Origin: Lepturacanthus savala
Taxonomy: Eukaryota; Chordata; Actinopteri; Scombriformes; Trichiuridae
Assembly (NCBI GenBank): GCA_030544235.1
Contig: CM060470.1
Coordinates: 18,133,356-18,197,355 of the forward strand
Length of the DNA stretch: 64,000 nt
Reading direction: 5' to 3'
A program made the position numbers and the translations under genes. The notes under the pieces are model-generated. The model worked only from the letters and a program-made list of their open reading frames with translations. It was not told where the DNA came from and ran no database searches. Shown here one piece after another: positions 12,801 to 22,220 of this stretch (position 1 is its first letter; each line of letters starts with the position of its first letter).

Positions 12801-15756
12801 AGCAAACATCCTCTGGTTCTCTGGCTCTTTGGGTTTGGTTCTTCTGATACCTTCCCTCCATTTCTGCCATCAAGAGCCTGAGTGTAATTGAGATATAGCG
12901 ACCCCCACTACACACACACACACCCACACACACACACACCACCACCACACGACCACACCCCATACAGAGAGGCCTTCAGCAGCCATCAGTCAGTCCTCTA
13001 CGTTTAACCAACACAATTCAGCCACACGTTTGATCTTTATATACACAGCCAGGCCGGAGGATTCCTGAACATTTTTAGCCTTGAAATCTTAAACCACTAA
13101 CTGCAGCCTTGCTCTGGTTCTGGTAATGCAAAACTCCTCTGGCAAAGGTAGAATTCCTGAAGAGAGTTTATTATGCTTTTTGGTCTCGGGACACACAAGT
13201 GATTTGTGTGTGTGTTCTTCATGTTTTACCATCAAGAACTTGCTTATGAAGTTAAAACGAGGAGTTCCCATTAATCATTCCTCAAATGCCAGCAGCAGCA
13301 ATGTTCCCTGCAGTTTCTTTTGACTTCTCAGCATTATGTGTTGAATACTCGGCTGTTTCCGCTTCCATGTGCAGAACCTGGTGTCCGAAGCAGCGCGGAA
13401 GAAGGAGCGGGACCTGGTGACGCGTGAGATCGATCGGCTCCGTGCGTCCATCCAGACAGTGTGCCGCAGCACGCTGCCTCTGGGGAAGATCATGGACTAC
13501 ATCCAGGAGGACATGGACGCCATGCAGGCCGAGCTGCAGGTCTGGCGGCGGGAGAACAAGGAGCATGCACAGGCCTTGCTGCAGGAGCAGAGGTGGGAGG
13601 GCGGCCACATGCACTTGTACTTGCACAAAAAGTTTATTTTATTAAACTAGTCCTTTTTTCTTTCTAAGGCTGGTTTAACTCATTTAAACCCACCAGAAAC
13701 TATAATTTCCAAAATCTATGACTGTCATTTTATACTCAAAATAAAAAATCTAAATGTTACTCATACAGCTTATTTTCAATGACATGATAAGTAAACAACT
13801 TAGACAAAGGTATTAATCAAAAAAGTTTCCAAGTGCTTCCTGACATATGACGTCATTGACTTTCTGCCCCTTCCTCCTGAGAACATGATGAAGAGAAACC
13901 ATCACAGAAAGATGTCATTTTATTTAAATTTCTAGGGCTATAGGACTATATGTTCCTATTTAGGATGTTTTCATCCGCCAGTTATAAAAAACAAACAAAA
14001 AAAAAAAAAAAAACATCTGCTTAAACACACTGATAAATGTACATGGGGACCTCAACACGAATACAGTCTTCCAATGTCTCGCTGGGGCCTGCAGGACATG
14101 GACATGGACATCCTCATGGAGTGACGCGTGATGCTCAGTAGCAAAACCAAGTATCTGCTACATTCAGTATATTTACTTATATACTTATTATTATTATATT
14201 TACTTGACTTTTACTTATATTTACTTGACCCATCAAAAACAGATTTCACAAATGCACACATTTTTTTTTTATTATTTCATTTTAGACACTTCCCATCATA
14301 ATACCTGTGTGAGAGAATGTTTTGTGCATGTGCAGTACAACATGGTACTGATTCAAAAACAAAGGCGTATCTAATCAGATTCTATGATATGGATCTACTT
14401 GTACTTCATGCAGTAAAACGCACACAGCACAGACACACAAATTTTCTGCATGCACAACTATGTACACAGGCTCCAGTGGGAATTATTTGCATTAATGCAT
14501 CAGAAAATGGATCTACATGTATACCTCAAATAGCTCGCAGCTCTGGGAGTGATTTCCATAGAAGTGAATGTGCGTCATGCAGCAGGTGGGGCGGACTCCA
14601 TTTATTGCATAACTGTCCTTCTGCCGTAAGATGGATATTTTTGATTTGGTCAATTAAAATATATCCACAAGTGGTTTCACAGGTTTCAGCTTCACCGTCA
14701 TCATCATCTTTTCTCATCTCAGTCAGTTCAGGAAACATAACATCATACAATACTATTTCATTGGTCAAGCGTCTAGTTTCAAAGAATTCTACAGCCGATA
14801 AAGTAAATCCAATTTTCTTTTTGATTGATTGACATTTCTCCTGTCGTACAAAAATCCTAATTTCTGTGCAGATAATATGCACAGTTTCATCTTGGTGTGA
14901 AACAGGATTATAATTGAGTCACATGGTCTAAAGCCCTCTGTTAACACCCTCTAACACCCGTCTGAAACTCAGCCGCAGCAATTTCAAGACACAACTCTGA
15001 AACTAGTTTCATGTAACAGCCAATGAAAACGCTCAGTTAACAACACCCAGATGATGACGTCAAACAGCTGATCCATGTCAACCGACAATCTCGACGGATT
15101 TAACAAAACGAACCAAAGTGTTTTGATTGGCTGAGTTCTCTTCCTATTCTCCAGCAGCTTGAGAGCATTAATGAAAGTAGAAAAAAAGCAGCCAGAAAAA
15201 TAAAAGTGATTCAACACGTCTGAATTAATAGTCTATTTTTATAAGAATGCGTCCCACTTCATATAATCTGGAGAGGAAAGCAATATGACAATTAAAATTT
15301 GACCAGAGAAGTTAGATTTAATGAAATAAATTAGTAATAATACTTGATTATTTCTTAATTGCTTCATGTAACTATCAACTTGCAGGAAGTTCTGTTTTCA
15401 TGAAACTTGACTAGTTATGAATGCTTCACCGTGTAAAGCAGACAGAACATTTCTTAATTGAGTTGATAGAATAATGTGATGTCATCTCACATGTATACAT
15501 GGTATTTAATTCTGTCATATGACTGAATTTTCTTATGATTTTCATTGATTATCCTTTTTTGTTGTTTTGCTCTGCTCGTACACGCTACAGAGAGACAGAT
15601 CGTGCGGTGGAGCCTCTCAAGGCAGAACTAGCCGAGCTGGAGCAGCTGATCAGCAACCAGCAGGACAAGATCTGCGCCGTGAGGTCCAACATACTGAAGA
15701 ACGAAGAAAAGATCCAGAAGATGGTGACTGGAATCAACTTCTCTTCCAGAACCTGA
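804..15756 (+). CDS. traf3ip1: TRAF3-interacting protein 1 (IFT54), 3' seven exons, 5' end outside window
   Basis: Spliced partial CDS: 804-894, 1632-1724, 1929-2064, 2145-2181, 2298-2374, 13375-13592, 15591-15756. Intron phases match at every junction, and the joined exons give about 271 C-terminal residues ending in TGA. Seen: a linker with ARPSSARPAPPRVKRQES, an acidic run (EDEDDEDEQF), the segment GLVKKILETKKDYEL, then a long heptad-rich coiled coil with LPLGKIMDYIQED and LKNEEKIQKMV near the end. Known of the family: TRAF3IP1/IFT54 is an IFT-B subunit. Its N-terminal calponin-homology-like domain (not in this window) binds tubulin and its C-terminal coiled coil binds IFT20; it also binds TRAF3. 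It acts at the basal body and in cilia. The full vertebrate protein is about 600-700 residues, so more than half lies upstream. ASB1 follows on the same strand, as in human. No frameshift or internal stop is seen. Confidence 0.94.
1632..1724 (+). CDS. traf3ip1: traf3ip1 coding exon B (basic Ser/Arg/Pro linker)
   Basis: The acceptor TTTCTGTAG precedes 1632 and the donor GAGAG|GTGACG follows 1724. The reading is NRRIARPSSARPAPPRVKRQ followed by ESSSDVGPAER. The IARPSSARPAPPRVKRQ stretch is characteristic of vertebrate TRAF3IP1. The exon enters and leaves in phase 2. Confidence 0.9.
1929..2064 (+). CDS. traf3ip1: traf3ip1 coding exon C (acidic segment)
   Basis: The acceptor TGTCCTTCAG precedes 1929 and the donor GTG|GTGAGT follows 2064. 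The reading contains SAKPSAPVIMDGKKLSEDED and a run of Asp/Glu ending in PPPSDAPEMEV. An alternative donor three bases upstream (GAG|GTGGTG) would drop one Val; GTGAGT is the stronger site. Confidence 0.88.
2145..2181 (+). CDS. traf3ip1: traf3ip1 coding micro-exon D
   Basis: A 37-base exon between TTCTATTCCAG and CATG|GTACAG, reading EAAHKLDGEEKH. It enters in phase 0 and leaves after one base, matching both neighbours. Confidence 0.82.
2298..2374 (+). CDS. traf3ip1: traf3ip1 coding exon E
   Basis: The acceptor TTGTTGTAG precedes 2298 and the donor TCAG|GTAGGA follows 2374. The reading is GLVKKILETKKDYELSPSSP then KSKDQ. The ILETKKDYE motif is conserved in the family directly before the C-terminal coiled coil. 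An 11.0-kb intron follows. Confidence 0.9.
3585..3665. repeat. dispersed DNA-transposon-type repeat fragment (ATCGGCCAATATTGGCC type)
   Basis: The text ATCGGCCAATATATGC ... GGCCAATATTGGCCGATGG is palindromic and resembles the GGCCGATATTGGCC MITE tracts common in fish genomes. Only a short piece is visible. The family call is from recollection of such repeats, not a search. Confidence 0.4.
4462..4597. repeat. MITE-like element with TACCGTAA termini
   Basis: It starts TACCGTAAATTCCGGACTAT and ends ATTTACGGTA, giving an inverted TACCGTAAAT terminus. Internally it has a GCCGCACTTGACTATAAGCCGC motif in two partial copies. The wording (CCGGACTATAAGCCGC) is that of an abundant short vertebrate DNA repeat. 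Confidence 0.6.
5427..5656. repeat. short imperfect tandem duplications
   Basis: GCATGGTGATTGGAG-type units of 38 bases repeat at 5580-5617 and 5618-5655. An upstream pair, TGAGCATCTCTGGGACTG (5428) and TGAGCGTCTCTGGGAGTG (5527), is also duplicated. The origin is unknown. Confidence 0.5.
5927..6370 (+). repeat. dispersed repeat, family R1, copy 1
   Basis: It begins AAAGGGGTCCTATTGTGG. The segment 6005-6250 matches the reverse complement of 24185-24480 (shared GCAGCAATGCAGTCTGC, CTCACACACTCACT, ATGGATCCAGGG, GTTGTGACATCACAA). The segment 6210-6350 matches 52757-52895 (shared GTTCAGCCAG, ATATTTACACACAAGC). These are three pieces of one interspersed family, which I do not recognise by name. Confidence 0.7.
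8061..8400. mobile_element. hAT-type MITE (TAGRGCTG...CGTTGTAGCCCTA)
   Basis: It starts TAGAGCTGTGATCATTAA and ends ATTCGTTGTAGCCCTA, the termini of a very common fish hAT-related MITE full of ATCGATTAATC motifs. The flanks ATTATCTT and ATTGCCTT agree at 6 of 8 bases, as expected for a decayed 8-bp hAT target-site duplication. It is non-coding. Confidence 0.75.
12020..12302. repeat. MITE-like repeat with ACTGCAAAAAA termini, copy 1
   Basis: It starts ACTGCAAAAAATATAAT and ends in a T-run followed by CGCAG, roughly the inverse of the start. The interior (AATATCTTGAATTTGGT ... ATTACAAGATATTTTCCACTTAAGA) is typical of short fish hAT-like repeats. A second relative lies at 58275-58576. Confidence 0.5.
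12565..12950. repeat. CA/GT-rich simple-repeat cluster
   Basis: Interrupted (GT)n at 12573-12602 and (CA)n tracts at 12721-12750 and 12910-12945, separated by ordinary sequence. There is no coding meaning. Confidence 0.7.
13375..13592 (+). CDS. traf3ip1: traf3ip1 coding exon F (coiled coil, first part)
   Basis: The acceptor CCATGTGCAG precedes 13375 and the donor CAGAG|GTGGGA follows 13592. It encodes 72 residues of amphipathic helix, including ARKKERDLVTREIDRLRAS and LPLGKIMDYIQEDMDAMQ. This is the start of the IFT20-binding coiled coil known for IFT54. GC content is much higher than in the flanking introns. Confidence 0.95.
13593..15590 (+). other. last traf3ip1 intron
   Basis: A 2-kb intron with an A-tract near 13997-14013. 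It also has an unusually long stop-free pair of overlapping frames (14317-14832 plus strand, 14526-14882 minus strand) that match no family I know; see findings. Confidence 0.6.
15591..15756 (+). CDS. traf3ip1: traf3ip1 last coding exon G (coiled coil end and stop)
   Basis: The acceptor CACGCTACAG precedes 15591 and the TGA is at 15754-15756. The reading has VEPLKAELAELEQLISNQQD and ILKNEEKIQKMV, ending GINFSSRT. The final residues are typical for vertebrate IFT54, so the protein end looks complete. Confidence 0.95.
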
Positions 15757-16335
15757 AGTGAGAAACGGGGCCTACAAACTGTTCTATAAATGCACTGAAG
15801 ATGTAAGGCTGAGCTTCTCGTTTCATAATAACACTGAGACCGGTTCTCTTGGAGATGATGTGGGACAACGCTGCACTTTCAGTGGTTCTGTCGGAACAGG
15901 AGATGGACCAAACCATATTGAAACACATCATCAGTCAGATGTTGGTGAAGAACATCTTCCATGCTGTGGTGTAGAGGTGTAGCTCTGAGGTTTAGTTAGA
16001 GACGCATCAGCTGCTGTGACTGACATGAATAGATTAATAAGTAAAAACCAAACCTGTTGTTACCCCCTTGTTTCTCTAATGGTGCCTTTCTGGAACAAGT
16101 CAGTGCGACTCATGACCTAGAAGTTGTATTTACTGCATCAGTTCATCGAAGCCAGACACATTCCAACATGAACAGTTTTGAACATGAAGGTTTGGACCAA
16201 GTGTTTTTATTTTTAGTCTCGTGTGTTGCCTTGTGATATTTGTTCCTGGCGGTGACCTGCAGTTTGATTGTAGTAGTACGCAGGCTGCTCCAATAAAAGC
16301 AGTAAAGCATGAATAAACTAGAAGGGCACTTGGGG
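15757..16335 (+). terminator. traf3ip1: traf3ip1 3' UTR with two polyadenylation signals
   Basis: AATAAA hexamers lie at 16292-16297 and 16312-16317, about 540-560 bases after the stop, with GT-containing sequence following. This is the nearest plausible 3' end. A further AATAAA at 19319-19324 is followed by a T/GT-rich tract and could serve a much longer UTR. Confidence 0.5.
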
Positions 16336-16354
16336 AGTGCATACCTTTGCCAAG

Positions 16355-16368
16355 GTTGCTATGGAAAC
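16355..16368 (+). promoter_or_regulatory. RFX X-box-like motif
   Basis: GTTGCTATGGAAAC resembles the RFX X-box consensus GTNRCC(0-3N)RGYAAC with mismatches. It sits just past the traf3ip1 polyadenylation signals. Motif only; no functional evidence. Confidence 0.25.
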
Positions 16369-16726
16369 AGACATGAGCTATGAACTGAATGTCTCTCTCT
16401 GACACTTAGAAGTAGGTTAAATTAAGTCCGTACAAGTCCCAATATCTTCAAAATGAAAAGTCACATCTGTTCTGTTTTTGGACATGCAGCTTCAGATCTG
16501 AGTTAAACTGGCAGTCGGACAGTTAGTCAGCACTTTCTACACTCTTAGGCCATTTATAAAAAAGCTTTTTCAATGGAATTAACGTTGGTGGCGAGAGGAA
16601 GACTCTGATATATAAATTCTTCAGGCAGAGTGGACTCTGTGGCAGTAAGACGATGGTGTGTATGATGAAGGTTTAAGCCTGATTCTACAATGTGTGATGT
16701 CATCTAATGGACTTTCAGTTGGTGCT

Positions 16727-16740
16727 GTTACTATGGCAAC
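16727..16740 (+). promoter_or_regulatory. RFX X-box-like motif (good match)
   Basis: GTTACTATGGCAAC fits the X-box GTNRCC..RGYAAC with one mismatch. X-boxes bind RFX factors that drive ciliary genes. It lies 1 kb 3' of traf3ip1 and 5.4 kb 5' of asb1. Confidence 0.3.
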
Positions 16741-17167
16741 TCCGGTGCAGTTAACCAGGAAACCCTAAGAGCCACTCAAACGTTCACTAAGAAGAACAAC
16801 CAGCACCAAAGTCATGACCAGCTTATTGATTGTTGCACATTCAGGTGGATGAACACAGGAGAAAAGTTCAAATACAAGTTCCAGGTCTTGACTGGTGAAA
16901 TCTACATTCATCTCATGTGGTGCTGGTCCAGCTGACTGTAATGCTTCCTTCACTGTGGGAGGTTTAAATTCATTTTTGGACGCTTTACCTACTTTTTCTT
17001 TCATCCAAGTCTCCCAACCTCCCGTCTTTGGCTGTTTAAGTAATACTTTCAGCTTCTATGTTTCACTCACTATTCCACTTCTGAAGCACTACTGCACTTT
17101 GACCAGTGATCAGGATAGCTACCCTTTGCTTGTAAAAAGCTTTTTGGCAACAGACTGAATTAGCAGG

Positions 17168-17193
17168 TCTCTCTCTCTTTCTCTCTCTCTCTC
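17168..17193. repeat. (CT)n microsatellite
   Basis: Near-pure CT dinucleotides with one CTTT interruption. Confidence 0.85.
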
Positions 17194-20100
17194 ATACTTA
17201 CCTTATAAAACATAACGCATTAATGTAATGTACTTTCAGGGAACAATCAGCTTGTGTGCGTTGTCCTTGAAGTTCACGTGCAGGAGAGCCAGCGTTGTGG
17301 AGGCCCCTCCAACAGTTCTGAACTCTTCCTTTTACAGATGGCTACACAATATTTGGTCAGATGAAAACTTTTTTATCTGACTCTTATCTTCTTTAAAGCA
17401 GGGGGAGGTAGCAGGTCTCTGGAAAAGACAAAAATCACCAGAATTTGAAAATTCAGGCATCCTCCTGCAGCCCTTCTTACTTCCCTATGTCCTAAACCCC
17501 TCCAACCAGATGAGAACTAGCATGTTCATCATTACTGCCCTCACTCTCACAAATATAAGATAATGTCACAAGAATTGGCCCTTGATTGTGATATCATCCT
17601 CATAACTTCATAATCAATATATTCAGGGTTCCTAAGCAGTATGGAGAACTATGTAATATGATTTTATTAATTTCCAGGCCCTCATAAGTATGGAAAAAGA
17701 AAAGAGAGTATGGACAAATATTTGTTTCCAGACTTCCATTTTCTATGACAAAGAATTATAAAAGTTTTAAAAACCTTCATGGATGGTTTCCATGGATACA
17801 AAGGCTACACAGACACCGGGCAAATTAAATGAACTTTTTTCAACTAACATTTGTTTCCTAATTATAAAAGAGATTAAAAAAGATGGTTGAAACAACAATA
17901 TAATTTTATTTTTTCAGTATGTGAAGGGACAATGGTTAGAAAGATCTACACAGAAGTCTAGAAAATTTAATCTGAAAAGGTCTGGAATACAGAAATGGTA
18001 GGAATCCTATATTTTCAGGAAAATTCACCTATGACACATCACAATATCTGTGTGTATCAATACTGTAACATGATATATTGCAATATTTTTGTCCTACCAC
18101 TACTCCCCATAAAAATGGAAGAGAAAACTTAATTCTGGGTCAAATGGCAACACATGACTTTTTATTTCTGAACATTTTGATTTATTGATTTCTGTTGGAA
18201 TGTAAAGGGAATTTCAACATATTATTTACTTTTCAAATCATTAACTTTCCCAGCTTTAAAAAAGAAGATATAAAGTCATTGTACCAGCTCCTTGTTTCTT
18301 CCATTTAAATAATAATTTATTATTATTATTATACCTAATACTGCAAAAATTGACTGAATGTTCTTTCTGAATGTAGCCAACATGATGATGTGAAGCAATA
18401 CTGGCTGGATAAATGTAGTAGGTGACTGGAGAATAGCAGTTGTGTGACTGAGATCCGTGAATGAAATGCAAATAACAAAACGAGAGAGTGAGTCCTCCAT
18501 GATTTCTTCCTCCTCAGTGGCCTAAATAACCGTGAATTAAATATATTCCTTATTCAAAAAATTAAAACATGTAGTTCTACACGTTTAATTTCCTTCCAAT
18601 AGACTTTTTAACTTAATGTAATGTCTGGGTTGGATTGAAAAATCAAATAAATTTATTTCCCTAATCTTTTTTTTTTTCCAGAACACTCAGTAATTGTATA
18701 AAAATGACTTACTTTGTAAGACAAGAATGTGATGAACAACAAACTGTAGAGACTTCGCCCCTTTTCTCCATAGACATCAACGCACAAATGTTCCTTCCAT
18801 TCTCGATGCCTAAAAACATCCCATCGTTCTGATGTTTATTCTAGATATTTAATGGGCAGATCAGTTGTAAACAGGATGTAGAAAAACACTAATTCATGCT
18901 AATGGTGATAAACGAATAGTGGAAGAAATGCAAAGCCTCTGATTGACAGATATTAAATTCAGATAGTTCACGAGCATCAATGACTGCAGGAAAAAAGAAC
19001 CATTCATACATATATTTATATTAAATAGCATTATGTTACTTAAGAGGGAAATATCGATTAGTGTTTATCATTTAGTCTGATTTTACCTAATTTTCATATC
19101 AGTATTATATATTCAGTCTGTCAAAGATAAATGTGAACTGTAACCTGATGAAAAGTCTTAATTTAACAGTCTTAAACTCCTGAAACCATGGTTCATGTCA
19201 TATCTGATTATTTACCCTGTAAACTATTTGTATCATATCCTCAGTTTAAACTGTACATTATGTATATGTGGAGATTGTATCATAGTTCAAATAATTATAT
19301 AATTTTGTAGTGGAGTGAAATAAATGGTTACGTTGCAATAAGTGCATGTCTCCTTGTCTTGTTTTTTGTTTTTAGTGCAGAAGTCTAAGGCGAGACGAGG
19401 CGAGCTTTTGACAAAACTGAAAGGTTTTCATTGCAGGAAAACTCTACAGCTGTAACATGCACAAAGTGACATAAAACAAACACTATATGGGGATATTTTT
19501 ACTCTTTTTTTCACTAGTTTGAGGGGAAAAAAACACATGGAAGGAAAATAGCCCAAAGTCGTAAAATTGTTCAGTGTGTAAAAAAAACATTTCTTTTGCT
19601 GCTGCGTCTTGACTCAAACCACATAGTGGAAACGAAGTGAGAGATGAATTACAGTCGGGTTCCGTTATGAACAAAGTGATGAATTATGTTTTGTTTTTGA
19701 CTGACGAGTTCATGTGAAATCAGTGTTAGTCTGGGACGGCCGAGTCACGCTCTCAAGGAGACATTTATCTTGCTTTTTAAAGGCCCTTCAGCGATACTAG
19801 GAGCAACTTTTCTCTGGCAAGCCACAAAACAGCTGCAACATGCGCACAAAAAACATATTAAAAAGCCCTTTTAATTCCAATTTAGCAAGATTTGTGATGC
19901 AAGTCAGAGATTTAGCTAAAAGGCTCTTTGCAGATGGTGCAGACACCTGCTTTCAGAAAGACGCTGGCCCCTTCTCAACAGGTGGATTAAACCAACAGCT
20001 ACAGCCTGCAGCACGGAGAGGGACGGCGCCATTGTGCGTCTGCATTTGAAGGATGACTTACAGACATGGCCGCCTCTCCACCGGAGGGTCAGGGTTAGAG

Positions 20101-21859
20101 AATAAAGGCCGAGTTGATTTTGTCTGTTGAGTTTCACAATGGTTCCTGCTGCTAATTAGTGACTTCACCTTTCACTTTCGCTGTTGTGCTCGGCAGCGAC
20201 CCACTAATCCTTTAATCTGTTTATCTCCAATCCAGCTTTAATCTGGACAATTAACTACCACTTTGTCTGCAGATAATACAGCGCTGCAGTTTGCAGCATG
20301 GCTGTGACTTGGGAGGCAGTTTTTACTTCAGAATGAACCCCGACAGCTTTTAGAGTTTTTTTTTTTTTTAATGATGCACGTTCACCATTTAATGTTATTA
20401 ATTCATCTAATGCATTTAGCTTTTCATTATCCTCATAGCATCATTGCCTTAATCATTTTTGTTTGGCCAAACTGAGACATTTGCATAACTTCACTCTTCT
20501 ACCACTGCTGCATCATCCTATCTTTCTGCCTATGTCATCAACACAAATGAAACAAACACAAATCAAATGGAAGAGGAAGAAGTGAAGCCTTAGCTCTTCT
20601 TTGTTTTCATCTCATAATTGTTAATATTTCTTCAGCTTTCTTGACATTAAATGTAATTTCAGTCAATCAAATTAGATTAGATCAGATTACAAACTCTGTA
20701 TTGAAACTTAAAATGACATTTTTGTTTCAAGGTACGATCGATATAGTTCATATTTATACAAGACAAATATGCCTGAGTCATTTTATATTTTACAATTGAT
20801 GATGGGTCTATTTCTTTTTGCATATTTGTTCACACATCTGGTTGAATTTACTATAAAAATGTCAATAAGAAATACCAATAAATATATTTGTTTTTAATTT
20901 ATGATTTCCATAAAATGTGTTTTTTTTTTCTTCTTTTCCAAAAACACTGAAATAAGACTTAGGCAATTATGTCATGAGGCTAACTTTTTTTGTTTGTTTG
21001 TTTTTGTTGTTTTTTTTCTCCAAATAGTGTTAGGTCTGAGTCTGGCTGTGTAATTCTAATCACTTATTGACTGAACTGGTGTCTGTTGTAATAATCCTGT
21101 GCATTTCCTCGTGTTCGGGGTTCAAGGTTCAGCTTTGATGTCTTTAATTGACCCGTCCTCATGGTGACACGTGGCTCTCTTGACCTGTCTGTTTATTTTT
21201 AGATCATCACCAGAGGTCTGAATGTTCATCTGTCATCAGGCCGTCTGTTACCCTCCCAAATGTTGCTGCAGACACGGAAACTCTTCACATCAAAAATTTT
21301 TGTTCATTTAGACAAACAACGCTTTTTCTACTATGAAATTTTGGACAGTTCATTGCACTTTATTGTATTATAATTTTTTTTGTAACCTGAATTTGAATTT
21401 TGGCATATTAGAAATTCTGCATATTAGAAATATATATATACACACACACCGAAGACAAGTCCTCTATATTTTCCTAGGAATTTTTGGCAATGTAGCAGGC
21501 TAAAGATTAAATAAATAAATCATAATCTGTGTTCCAATCGTGGTCTATTTAAAAAAGCTTCTAACCGGATTACTGACACAGCTTCACCTCCTGATCCTGG
21601 TTTAGCAAGTTTAACCAATTAAACCAGGATGCACAGATTAAACCAGGTCAAGTCTGACTTCTTCTCTTATCCTGGATTTCTTTATTCTGCTGTAGTGCAA
21701 CGCCTTCCTGGTTTTATACACTACAGTATTTTTTTAATCAGCATTGAAAAATATTTCCTTTCAACAATTGAGACTACGTTCTCAAAACTGATTTTATTGT
21801 CATTTTAATAAATTATTTAATTTGTTTATTGTGCAATTTATTTGCCTTTTAAGAGATCC

Positions 21860-22089
21860 TAGGGTTGCTTGTAGCCATGGAAACTGTTTATACACAGACC
21901 GCCGAGGTGCATTCCTCTTTAAATGAGTCAGCTGATCGTAGCAGGAAGCGGCGCAGTGCGCAGACTCCATTAACTTTGTTTATGTTGATGTCTGCTGGCT
22001 CAGTAAATCTGGGGGTTTCGGGACTGGTCGTTAACCTGCTGCCGACATCCAGCTCTGGTTTTGATAGATTGATCTAGACGGAGACGCTT

Positions 22090-22123
<34 letters not shown>
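21860..22123 (+). promoter_or_regulatory. asb1: asb1 presumed promoter and 5' leader
   Basis: The stretch is GC-richer than its flanks and ends in CAG-repeat leader sequence before the ATG. Seen: an X-box-like GTAGCCATGGAAAC (21871-21884), TGAGTCAGC (21924-21932, AP-1/NF-E2-like), and an ETS-like AGGAAGCGG (21949 region). An upstream ORF of 66 codons runs from ATG 21877 to TAG 22077, ending 46 bases before the main ATG. No TATA box is evident. The transcription start cannot be placed from sequence alone. Confidence 0.45.
22089..22123 (+). repeat. (CAG)n in asb1 5' leader
   Basis: About eleven CAG/CAA triplets run directly into the start context CAGCATGGCC. It lies upstream of the ATG, so it is not translated in the asb1 frame. 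Confidence 0.85.
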
Positions 22124-22124
<1 letters not shown>

Positions 22125-22220
22125 TGGCCGAAGGTCCAGAGGCGGATGTGGACGAGCCGCCCAGTATCGGTATCCCTCCGCTCATCACTGTGTCTGATCT
22201 GCCCAGCGCCACAGCTGCAG
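22124..22220 (+). CDS. asb1: asb1 coding exon 1
   Basis: The ATG at 22124 is in good context (CAGCATGG) and gives MAEGPEADVDEPPSIGIPPL then ITVSDLPSATAA. It ends after one base of a Gly codon at GCTGCAG|GTAACC. The same donor sequence is repeated downstream in the intron-1 minisatellite; only this first one keeps the frame open. Confidence 0.9.

Larger units (their letters stand above)
2375..13374 (+). other. 11-kb traf3ip1 intron
   Basis: No coding exon is recognisable between exon E and exon F, and the family sequence runs directly from one to the other. It holds several dispersed repeats (listed separately), CA/GT-rich stretches at 12570-12620 and 12720-12945, a C-tract near 11390-11410, a GC-richer patch at 11480-11930, and single-copy-looking sequence at 3950-4460 and 6900-7330. 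Confidence 0.7.
16336..21860. other. traf3ip1-asb1 intergenic region
   Basis: No coding exon or RNA gene is recognised. It contains X-box-like motifs, a CT-rich tract at 17168-17193, an ATT repeat near 18310-18331, and a single-copy-looking stretch at 19730-20300 rich in TAATCC/TTTAATC motifs. The remainder is AT-rich with nothing I can name. Confidence 0.6.

Noticed and set aside
19319..19375. AATAAA with downstream T/GT-rich sequence, possible distal traf3ip1 polyadenylation site
   Set aside because: It is 3.5 kb past the stop, and two good signals occur much closer. Kept only as an alternative that RNA data could revive.
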